NCBI GenBank assembly: GCA_020636075.1
Contig: JACJYO010000006.1
Span: forward strand, 310,001-374,000
Reading direction: 5' to 3'
Source of the DNA: Lewinellaceae bacterium
GTDB lineage: Bacteria; Bacteroidota; Bacteroidia; Chitinophagales; Saprospiraceae
Length of the DNA stretch: 64,000 bases
Below are positions 34,901 through 46,900 of the stretch, piece after piece. The notes under the pieces were generated by a model, which saw only the letters and a program-made list of their open reading frames with translations, was not told the origin of the DNA and did not search any database. The stretch's first letter is position 1. Every line of letters begins with the position of its first letter. Position numbers and translations under genes: made by a program.

Positions 34901-37900
34901 TCGACCGCTGCCACAAGCGGTGATCTGGGCTGCAACCCAACGGTAGTTGCGCCAACATTTACCGGCCTTGATAATTGCGAAGGCACCTTCCTCCCAACAG
35001 TGACAACCACCGGTCCGAGCAATACGGGTTGTGCGTACACGCAAACCTGGTTGGCCAACTACACCGATGCATGCAACAATGCGGCTGATGAAGTCAGCAT
35101 CACCTACACCTGGACGCAGGATACGGAGGCGCCGGTAATCTCGACCACCACCAAACAGCGGCGATCTGGGCTGTAACCCAACGGTAGTTGCGCCAACATT
35201 TACCGGACTGGACAATTGCGAAGGCACTTTCCTTCCAACGGTAACGACCACCGGTCCGAGCAACACGGGTTGCGCGTACACGCAAACCTGGCTTGCCAAC
35301 TACACCGATGGCTGCAACAATGCCGCCATCGAACAAAGCATCACCTACACCTGGACACAGGATACGAGGCGCCAGTAATCTCCACCACGGCCAACAGCGG
35401 TGATCTGGGCTGCAACCCAACGGTAGTTGCGCCAACATTTACCGGACTGGACAATTGCGAAGGGGCTTTCCTTCCAACGGTAACGACCACCGGTCCGAGC
35501 AACACGGGTTGTGCGTACACGCAAACCTGGCTGGCCAACTACACCGATGGTTGCAACAATGCGGCTATCGAACAAAGCATCACCTACACCTGGACGCACA
35601 GGATACCGAGGCGCCGGTAATCTCCACCACGGCCAACAGCGGTGATCTGGGCTGTAACCCAACGGTAGTTGCGCCAACCTTTACCGGACTGGACAACTGC
35701 GAAGGCACCTTCCTCCCAACGGTAACGACCACCGGTCCGAGCAATACGGGTTGTGCCTACACGCAAACCTGGCTGGCGAACTACACCGATGCATGCAACA
35801 ATGCAGCTGATGAAGTCAGCATCACCTACACCTGGACACAGGATACGGAGGCGCCGGTAATCTCAACCACTGCCAACAGCGGTGATCTGGGCTGTAACCC
35901 AACGGTAGTTGCGCCAACCTTTACCGGCACAGACAACTGCGAAGGGACCTTCCTTCCAACGGTAACGACCACCGGTCCGAGCAACACGGGTTGCGCGTAC
36001 ACGCAAACCTGGCTGGCCAACTACACGGATGGCTGCGGCAATGCGGCTATCGAACAAAGCATCACCTACACCTGGACGCAAGACAGCGAAGCGCCAGTAA
36101 TTTCCACCACAGCGAGCAGCGGCGATCTGGGCTGTAATCCAACAGTAGTTGCGCCAACATTTACCGGACTGGACAACTGCGAAGGGGCCTTCCTTCCAAC
36201 GGTAACGACCACCGGTCCGAGCAATACCGGTTGTGCGTACACGCAAACCTGGTTGGCCAACTACACCGATGGATGCAACAATGCGGCTATCGAACAAAGC
36301 ATCACCTACACCTGGACGCAAGACAGCGAAGCGCCAGTAATTTCCACCACAGCGAGCAGCGGTGATCTGGGCTGCAACCCAACAATAGTTGCGCCAACCT
36401 TTACCGGACTGGACAACTGCGAAGGCACCTTCCTTCCAACGGTAACGACCACCGGTCCGAGCAACACGGGTTGCGCCTACACGCAAACCTGGTTGGCCAA
36501 CTACACCGATGCATGCAACAATGCGGCTATCGAACAAAGCATCACCTACACCTGGACACAGGATACGGAGGCGCCGGTAATTTCCACCACGGCGAGCAGT
36601 GGCGACTTGGGCTGTAATCCAACGGTAGTTGCGCCAACCTTTACCGGACTGGACAATTGCGAAGGCACATTCATCCCAACGGTAACGACCACCGGTCCGA
36701 GCAACACCGGTTGCGCGTACACGCAAACCTGGCTGGCCAACTACACCGACGGCTGTAACAATGCCGGCTATCGAACAAAGCATCACCTACACCTGGACGC
36801 AGGACAGCGAAGCGCCGGTAATTTCCACCACGGCCACCAGCGGTGATCTGGGCTGCAACCCAACGGTAGTTGCGCCAACATTTACCGGACTGGACAATTG
36901 CGAAGGCACATTCATCCCAACGGTAACGACCACCGGTCCGAGCAACACGGGTTGCGCGTACACGCAAACCTGGCTGGCCAACTACACCGATGGCTGCAAC
37001 AACCCAGCCGATGAAGTCAGCATCACCTACACCTGGACGCAGGACAGCGAAGCGCCAGTGATCTCCACCACGGCGAACAGTGGCGATCTGGGCTGTAATC
37101 CAACGGTAGTTGCGCCAACATTTACCGGACTGGACAACTGCGAAGGCACCTTCCTCCCAACAGTAACGACCACCGGTCCGAGCAATACAGGTTGCGCGTA
37201 CACGCAAACCTGGCTGGCGAACTACACGGATGGCTGTAACAATGCGGCTATCGAACAAAGCATCACCTACACCTGGACGCAGGATACGGAGGCGCCGGTA
37301 ATCTCCACCACGGCCAACAGCGGCGATCTGGGCTGCAACCCAACAGTAGTTGCGCCAACCTTTACCGGACTGGACAATTGCGAAGGCACACTTCCTTCCA
37401 ACGGTAACGACCACCGGTCCGAGCAACACGGGTTGCGCCTACACGCAAACCTGGTTGGCCAACTACACGGATGGTTGTAACAATGCGGCTATCGAACAAA
37501 GCATCACCTACACCTGGACGCAAGACAGCGAAGCGCCGGTAATTTCCACCACAGCGAGCAGCGGCGATCTGGGCTGTAATCCAACAGTAGTTGCGCCAAC
37601 ATTTACCGGACTGGACAACTGTGAAGGGGCCTTCCTTCCAACAGTAACGACCACCGGTCCGAGCAACACGGGTTGCGCCTACATGCAAACCTGGCTGGCG
37701 AACTTCACGGACGGCTGCAACAATGCAGCTGATGAAGTCAGCATCACCTACACCTGGACACAGGATGCGGAGGCGCCGGTAATTTCCACCACGGCCAACA
37801 GCGGCGATCTGGGCTGTAACCCAACAGTAGTTGCGCCAACCTTTACCGGACTGGACAATTGCGAAGGGGCTTTCCTTCCAACGGTAACGACCACCGGTCC

Positions 37901-40900
37901 GAGCAACACAGGTTGTGCCTACACGCAAACCTGGCTGGCGAACTACACGGACGGATGCAACAATGCCGCCATGAAGTCAGCATCACCTACACCTGGACGC
38001 AAGACAGCGAAGCGCCGGTAATTTCCACCACGGCGAGCAGCGGCGATCTGGGCTGTAACCCAACGGTAGTTGCGCCAACATTTACCGGACTGGACAACTG
38101 CGAAGGCACCTTCCTCCCAACGGTAACGACCACCGGTCCGAGCAACACGGGTTGCGCGTACACGCAAACCTGGCTGGCGAACTACACCGATGCATGCAAC
38201 AATGCGGCTATCGAACAAAGCATCACCTACACCTGGACACAGGATACCGAGGCGCCAGTGATCTCGACCACGGCCAACAGCGGCGATCTGGGCTGTAACC
38301 CAACGGTAATTGCGCCAACATTTACCGGCACAGACAATTGCGAAGGCACCTTCCTTCCAACAGTAACGACCACCGGTCCGAGCAACACGGGTTGCGCGTA
38401 CACGCAAACCTGGTTGGCGAACTACACCGATGCATGCAACAATGCGGCTATCGAACAAAGCATCACCTACACCTGGACACAGGATACGGAGCCACCGGTA
38501 ATTTCCACCACCGCCAACAGCGGTGATCTGGGCTGCAACCCAACGGTAGTTGCGCCAACCTTTACCGGACTGGACAATTGCGAAGGCACATTCATCCCAA
38601 CGGTAACGACCACCGGTCCGAGCAATACAGGTTGCGCGTATGCGCAAACCTGGCTGGCCAACCACACGGACGGTTGCAACAATGCGGCCGTTGAACAAAG
38701 CAGCATCACCTACACCTGGACGCAGGATACGGAGGCGCCAGGTAATTTCCACCACGGCGAGCAGTGGCGACTTGGGCTGTAATCCAACGGTAGTTGCGCC
38801 AACATTTACCGGACTGGACAACTGCGAAGGCACCTTCCTTCCAACGGTAACGACCACCGGTCCGAGCAACACGGGTTGCGCGTACACGCAAACCTGGCTG
38901 GCGAACTATACCGATGGCTGCAACAATGCGGCCATTGAAGTCAGCATCACCTACACCTGGACGCAAGACAGCGAAGCGCCAGTAATTTCCACCACGGCGA
39001 GCAGCGGTGACGGGCTGTAACCCAACGGTAGTTGCGCCAACCTTTACCGGCACTGACAACTGCGAAGGCACCTTCCTCCCAACGGTAACGACCACCGGTC
39101 CGAGCAATACCGGTTGCGCGTACACGCAAACCTGGCTTGCAACTACACGGATGGCTGCAACAATGCGGCTATCGAACAAAGCATCACCTACACCTGGACA
39201 CAGGATACCGAGGCGCCAGTGATCTCAACCACAGCCAGCAGCGGCGATCTGGGCTGCAACCCAACGGTAGTTGCGCCAACATTTACCGGACTGGACAATT
39301 GCGAAGGGACCTTCCTTCCAACGGTAACGACCACCGGTCCGAGCAACACCCGCGCGTACACGCAAACCTGGTTGGCGAACTACACCGATGCATGCAACAA
39401 TGCGGCTATCGAACAAAGCATCACCTACACCTGGACACAAGATACGGCGCCGGTAATTTCCACCACCGCCAGCAGCGGCGACGGGCTGTAACCCAACGGT
39501 AGTTGCGCCAACCTTTACCGGCACAGACAACTGCGAAGGCACCATCCTTCCAACAGTGACAACCACCGGTCCGAGCAATACCGGTTGCAACGCGCAAACC
39601 TGGCTGGCCAACTTCACGGATGGCTGCGGCAATGCCGCTATCGGATATCCAACAGGCACGCCAACGTACAGGAACCTGAGTGCGGGCACGTACACGGTTA
39701 CGGTGACGGATGCGAACGGTTGCACGGCCACCACGAGTGCGACGGTGACCGAACCTCCGGGTTTGAGTTTATCGGCTAGCGCCAATCCGACGGATTGCAA
39801 CGGGCGCAGCCACGGGCTCGATCAATCTGACGGTATCCGGCGGCACGCCAACGTACAGCCTATGCCTGGACGGGCGGCGCCACGGGTCAAAACCCGGGAA
39901 CCTGAGCGCGGGCACGTACACGGTTACGGTGACGGATGCGAACGGTTGCACAGGCCACCACGAGTGCGACGGTGACCGAACCCCGGGTTTGAGTTTATCG
40001 GCTAGCGCCAATCCGACGGATTGCAACGGGCGGCCACGGGCTCGATCAATTTGACGGTATCCGGCGGCACGCCATACACCTATGCCTGGACGGGTGGCGC
40101 CACGGGTCAAAACCCGGGGACTGAGTGCGGGGCACGTACACGGTTACGGTAACGGATGCGAACGGTTGCACAGCCACCACGAGTGCGACGGTGACCGAAC
40201 CGACCGAACCTCCGGGTTTGAGTTTATCGGCTAGCGCCAATCCGACGGATTGCAACGGGCGCAGCCACGGGCTCGATCAATCTGACGGTATCCGGCGGCA
40301 CGCCAACGTACAGTTATGCCTGGACGGGTGGCGCCACGGGTCAAAACCCGGGGAACCTGAGCGCGGGCACGTACACGGTTACGGTGACGGATGCGAACGG
40401 TTGCACGGCCACCACGAGTGCGACGGTGACCGAACCGCCGGGTTTGAGTTTATCGGCTAGCGCCAATCCGACGGATTGCAACGGGGCGGCCACGGGCTCG
40501 ATCAATTTGACGGTATCCGGCGGCACGCCAACGTACAGCTATGCCTGGACGGGTGGCGCCACGGGTCAAAACCCGGGGAACCTGAGCGCAGGCACGTACA
40601 CGGTTACGGTGACGGATGCGAACGGTTGCACAGCCACCACGAGTGCGACGGTGACCGAACCTCCGGGTTTGAGTTTATCGGCTAGCGCCAATCCGACGGA
40701 TTGCAACGGGGCGGCCACGGGCTCGATCAATCTGACGGTATCCGGCGGCACGCCAACGTACAGCCATTATGCCTGGACGGGCGGCGCCACGGGTCAAAAC
40801 CCGGCGGAACCTGAGCGCGGGTACGTACACACGGTTACGGTGACGGATGCGAACGGTTGCACAGCCACCACGAGTGCGACGGTGACCGAACCGCCGGGTT

Positions 40901-43900
40901 TGAGTTTATCGGCTAGCGCCAATCCGACGGATTGCAACGGTGCAGCCACGGGCTCGATCAATTTGACAGTATCCGGCGGCACGCCAACGTACAGCTATGC
41001 CTGGACGGGCGGCGCCACGGGTCAAAACCCGGGGAACCTGAGCGCGGGCACGTACACGGTTACGGTGACGGATGCGAACGGTTGCACGGCCACAACGAGT
41101 GCGACGGTGACCGAACCTCCGGGTTTGAGTTTATCGGCCAGCGCCAATCCGACGGATTGCAACGGGGCGGCCACGGGCTCGATCAATCTGACGGTATCCG
41201 GCGGCACGCCAACGTACAAAGCCTATGCCTGGACGGGCGGCGCCACGGGTCAAAACCCGGCGAACCTGAGTGCGGGTACGTACACGGTTACGGTGACGGA
41301 TGCGAACGGTTGCACGGCCACCACGAGTGCGACGGTGACCGAACCTCCGGGTTTGAGTTTATCGGCTAGCGCCAATCCGACGGATTGCAACGGGCCACGG
41401 GCAGCCACGGGCTCGATCAATCTGACGGTATCCGGCGGCACGCCAACGTACACTTATGCCTGGACGGGCGGCGCCACGGGTCAAAACCCGGGGAACCTGA
41501 GCGCGGGTACGTACACGGTTACGGTGACGGATGCGAACGGTTGCACGGCCACCACGAGTGCGACGGTGACCGAACCGCCGGGTTTGAGTTTATCGGCTAG
41601 CGCCAATCCGACGGATTGCAACGGGGCGGCCACGGGCCTCGATCAATCTTCCTACGGTATCCGGCGGCACGCCAACGTCTGACAGTATCCGGCGGGTTAC
41701 GGTGACGGATGCCAACGCCAGCCACCACGTTACGGTACCGCCTGACGGGGCGGCACCAACGTACAGCTATGCCTGGACGGGCGGCGCCACGGGTCAAAAC
41801 CCGGCGAACCTGAGCGCAGGTACCTACACGGTTACGGTGACGGATGCGAACGGTTGCACGGCCACCACGAGTGCGACGGTGACCGAACCCCGGGTTTGAG
41901 TTTATCGGCTAGCGCCAATCCGACGGATTGCAACGGGGCGGCCACAGGCTCGATCAATCTGACGGTATCCGGCGGCACGCCAACGTACAGCTATGCCTGG
42001 ACGGGCGGCGCCACGGGTCAAAACCCGGGGAACCTGAGCGCGGGTACGTACACGGTTACGGTGACGGATGCGAACGGTTGCACGGCCACCACGAGTGCGA
42101 CGGTGACCGAACCGCCGGGTTTGAGTTTATCGGCTAGCGCCAATCCGACGGATTGCAACGGGGCAGCCACAGGCTCGATCAATCTGACGGTATCCGGCGG
42201 TACGCCAACGTACAGCTATGCCTGGACGGGCGGCGCCACGGGTCAAAACCCGGGGAACCTGAGCGCGGGTACGTACACGGTTACGGTGACGGATGCGAAC
42301 GGTTGCACGGCCACCACGAGTGCGACGGTGACCGAACCGCCGGGTTTGAGTTTATCGGCTAGCGCCAATCCGACGGATTGCAACGGGGCGGCCACAGGCT
42401 CGATCAATCTGACGGTGAGCGGCGGTACGCCAACGTACGGCGCCAACGTATGCCTGGACGGTGGCGCCACGGGTCAAAACCCGGGGAACCTGAGCGCGGG
42501 TACGTACACGGTTACGGTGACGGATGCGAACGGTTGCACGGCCACCACGAGTGCGACGGTGACCGAACCGCCGGGTTTGAGTTTATCGGCTAGCGCCAAT
42601 CCGACGGATTGCAACGGGCGGCCACGGGCTCGATCAATCTGACGGTATCCGGCGGCACGCCAACGTACAGCTACCTATGCCTGGACGGGCGGCGCCACGG
42701 GTCAAAACCCGGGGAACCTGAGCGCGGGCACGTACACGGTTACGGTGACGGATGCGAACGGTTGCACATCAATCTGCCACCACGAGTGCGACGGTGACCG
42801 AACCGCCAGGTTTGAGTTTATCGGCTAGCGCCAATCCGACGGATTGCAACGGCTGCGGCCACAGGCTCGATCAATCTGACGGTATCCGGCGGCACGCCAA
42901 CGTACAGCTATGCCTGGACGGGCGGCGCCACGGGTCAAAACCGGCGAACCTGAGCGCGGTACGTACACGGTTACGGTACGCGAACGGTTGCACAGCCACC
43001 ACGAGTGCGACGGTGACCGAACCGCCAGGTTTGACGGCTGCGCCAATCGACGGATTGCAACGGGGCGCTCGAACGGACGGTATCCGGCGGCACGCCAACG
43101 CCACCACGAGTGCGACCGGGAACCTGACCGAACCGCCGGGTTTGAGTTTATCGGCTAGCGCCAATCCGACGGATTGCAATGGGGCGGCCACGGGCTCGAT
43201 CAATTTGACGGTATCCGGCGGCACGCCAACGGCTATACCTATGCCTGGACGGGCGGCGCCACGGGACAAAACCCGGGGAACCTGAGTGCGGGTACGTACA
43301 CGGTTACGGTGACGGATGCGAACGGTTGCACGGCCACCACGAGTGCGACGGTGACCGAACCGCCGGGTTTGAGTTTATCGGCTAGCGCCAATCCGACGGA
43401 TTGCAACGGGGCGGCCACAGGCTCGATCAATTTGACAGTATCCGGCGGCACGCCGGGCTATACCTATGCCTGGACGGGTGGCGCCACGGGTCAAAACCCG
43501 GGGAACCTGAGCGCGGGCACGTACACGGTTACGGTGACGGATGCGAACGGTTGCACGGCCACCACGAGTGCGACGGTGACCGAACCCCCGGGTTTGAGTT
43601 TATCGGCTAGCGCCAATCCGACGGATTGCAACGGGGCGGCCACGGGCTCGATCAATTTGACAGTATCCGGCGGCACGCCGGGCTATACCTACGCCTGGAC
43701 GGGTGGCGCCACGGGTCAAAACCCGGGGAACCTGAGCGCGGGCACGTACACGGTTACGGTTACGGATGCGAACGGCTGCACGGCCACCACGAGTGCGACG
43801 GTGACCGAACCGCCGGGTTTGAGTTTATCGGCTAGCGCCAATCCGACGGATTGCAATGGGGCGGCCACAGGCTCGATCAATCTGACGGTGAGCGGCGGTA

Positions 43901-46900
43901 CGCCAACGTACAGCTATGCCTGGACGGGTGGCGCCACGGGTCAAAACCCGGGGAACCTGAGCGCGGTACGTACACGGTTACGGTAACGGATGCGAACGGT
44001 TGCACAGCCACCACGAGTGCGACGGTGACCGAACCGCCGGGTTTGAGTTTATCGGCTAGCGCCAATCCGACGGATTGCAACGGGCGGCCACGGGCTCGAT
44101 CAATCTGACGGTGAGCGGCGGTACGCCAACCTACAGCTATGCCTGGACGGGCGGCGCCACGGGTCAAAACCCGGCGAACCTGAGCGCAGGTACCTACACG
44201 GTTACGGTGACGGATGCGAACGGTTGCACGGCCACCACGAGTGCGACGGTGACCGAACCGCCGGGTTTGAGTTTATCGGCTAGCGCCAATCCGACGGATT
44301 GCAATGGGGCAGCCACGGGCTCGATCAATCTGACGGTGAGCGGCGGTACACCGACCTACAGTTATGCCTGGACGGGCGGCGCCACGGGTCAAAACCCGGG
44401 GAACCTGAGCGCGGGTACGTACACGGTTACGGTGACGGATGCGAACGGTTGCACAGCCACCACGAGTGCGACGGTGATTGAACCCCGGAGCTGGATCTTG
44501 CAGCAACCGCGATAGATGTTTCCTGTAACGGCGCTGCCAACGGCACGATCAATCTCACAGTTTCCGGCGGCACGCCGGCTATACCTATGCCTGGACGGGC
44601 GGCGCCATGAGCCAAAATTTGACCGGGTTAAACATCGGCATATATTCAGTGACGGTAACGGATGCGAATGGTTGTACGGCAATAACGTCTGCAACTATCA
44701 CAGAACCTGATGCCATAACGCTGTCAGCACTGGCTACACCGGCCACCTGTAATGGTAATTCAAATGGTGCCATAGACCTGTCTGTTGGAGGCGGCACGCC
44801 AAACTATACCTTCTTATGGTCTAATGGAAGCATCGAGGAGGATTTGAGCGGATTAGATGCAGATGTCTACACGGTTACGGTGACGGATGCGAACAATTGT
44901 TCCGCTACGACATCTGCCACCGTCGCTCAACCGAGTAATGTGACGCTTAGCAGTACCATTGTAAACGTTACCTGTTTTGGCGGAGCCAATGGATCCATTG
45001 ACCTGACAGTGGACGGAGGCGTTATGCCCTACACCTTTGGCTGGTCAAACAATACCAACACGGAAGATCAAAACAACCTGACTGCTGGTTCCTACATTGT
45101 AACCGTAACCGATGCTAACGGCTGTTCGCTAACAGATTTGTTTGAACTGACCCAGCCCACACAGATTGTTTCGGCAACGCAAACTACACCGGTCACCTGT
45201 AACGGTGGCGGGGATGGTGAAATCGAACTGACTATCAGTGGGGGACGCCTGGATATACCGTTTCCTGGTCTAACGGTGTGAACGCTGAGGATTTGACCAG
45301 TTTGTCTGCGGGCACCTTTACCGCCACGATTACAGACAATATCGGCTGTACGAAAACCGTGGAGGCAACTGTGATTGAACCAACAGCGATCCAACTGACC
45401 CTGGTCGTTGTCAATGTTTCCTGTAATGGCGGGCTAACGGGGCGATCAACTTAAGTGTGTCCGGTGGTACATCGGGGTATACGTTCCAATGGAGCAACGG
45501 CGCAATGACGGAGGATATTTCCGGCCTGACTTCCGGACTTTACGACGTGGAAGTGACCGATGCCAATGCATGTATTGCGCTTGGCAGTGCCTTCGTAGAA
45601 GAACCCGATCCTATTTTGGTGACTGCCAATGTGACCGACGTTGCCTGTAACGGCGGCGCCAACGGCGCCATCAGCCTGAGTGTGAGTGGTGGTACGCCCG
45701 CGTATTCGTACGATTGGGCGCACATCCCCGGTTCCAGTAACCCGGCGAATGTAACCGGCCTTACTGCCGGAACCTATACGGTGACTGTGACGGACAATCT
45801 GGGATGTACCGCTGAACTGGAGGCATTGGTAAACGAGGCTTCAACATTAGTGCTGACAACCACCTCCGTTAATGCATCCTGTTTTGGAATAAATGATGGT
45901 GCTATTGATCTGGAGGTTAGTGGTGGCACACCAGGATATACCTATCATTGGTCCAACAACTATACCGGCCAGGACCCGGTAGCCCTGCTGGCAGGCTCCT
46001 ATACCGTTACGGTAACAGATTTCGCCGGTTGTTCCAAAATTCGAACGGCTACAGTGGGACAACCCCGGTACTCGGCTCAACTACAGTGGTTTCGGCTGTT
46101 TCATGTAATGGGGGCTCTGATGGCGCTATTGACCTGAATGTTACAGGAGGTACGCCAGCTTACCTCTATGCCTGGTCAAATAGTTCTACCGATCAGGACC
46201 TTACCGGACTTTCGGCAGGCACTTACACGGTAACAATTTCTGACGAAAATGGCTGTACGCGTATAACTTCTGCAACGGTGCCGCAACCCACGGCCCTGAA
46301 CTTGAGCGCAACCGTACAAAATATGAGTTGTTTTGGCGGAAATAACGGTTCTATCAACCTGTCTGTTGCCGGTGGAACGCCTACCTACTCCTATGTTTGG
46401 TCGGGCGGTCAAAGTGTGCAGGATATTAACAACCTTGCTGTTGGTACCTATACGGTGACCGTATTTGATGCCAACGGCTGTTCGGCCAGTTACACCGCTG
46501 TCGTGTCCCAACCGCCGGTAATCGAGATGAGTGCCACCACAGAGCCCATTATTGCCTGCACCGGAGGTAACAATGGTTCAATAGACCTGACGGTCTTTGG
46601 CGGTACACCCGGATACAGCTACAACTGGGCGCATATTCCGGGCGCCAGCAATCCACAGGACCCGACAGGGCTTTCGGCAGGTACCTACACGGTTACCGTA
46701 ACCGATGCTGCCGGCTGTACTGCCGTTCAGGCTTTTACGGTTGATCAGTTATCAGATGTTATGGCAACGGTATCAGTAACCGCAGTGACTTGTAATGGCG
46801 GCAATGACGGGGCTATCGATCTGACAGTAAATGGCGGTTTGCCTCCCTATACATTTAACTGGGCGCATCTTCCGGGAACGGACGATCCGGAAGATGTGCA

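Larger units (their letters stand above)
27573..39650 (+). repeat. Tandem array of about 50 copies of a 240 bp HYR-like repeat
   Basis: The unit is 80 residues: PVISTTANSGDLGCNPTVV, then APTFTGLDNCEG, TFLPTVTTTGPSNTGCAYTQ, TWLANYTDGCNNAAIEQS and ITYTWTQDTEA. Unit starts follow one another at 240 base steps (27585, 27825, 28065 and so on to 39458). Each unit has four cysteines (LGC, NCEG, TGC, DGC/DAC) and an acidic linker, like a HYR/Ig-fold domain. Differences between units are confined to a few positions and are reshuffled. Many single-base shifts interrupt the frame, and 29780-30060 is scrambled. Copy number depends on assembly. Confidence 0.9.
39660..44500 (+). repeat. Tandem array of about 21 near-identical SprB-type 225 bp repeats
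   Basis: The unit is 75 residues: GNLSAGTYTVTVTDANGCTA, TTSATVTEPPGLSLSASANP, TDCNGAATGSINLTVSGGTP, TYSYAWTGGATGQNP. The landmark GGGTTTGAGTTTATCGGC recurs at 39758, 39986, 40213, 40440, 40665 and onward to 44266. Units are nearly identical in DNA, so they expanded recently or are homogenised. Short duplications and deletions (40195, 41390, 41640-41760, 43020-43140) break the frame and look like consensus artefacts. Confidence 0.9.

Noticed and set aside
34133..35299. 388-codon minus-strand ORF (and several of 300 codons) in the HYR-like array
   Set aside because: Every unit gives the same antisense peptide with period 80 residues; the sense strand has the domain pattern, cysteines and export signals.
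27573..44500. Regular repeats considered as a CRISPR array
   Set aside because: Units are 225-240 bp, coding, and have no short repeat/unique spacer structure; no cas genes are present.
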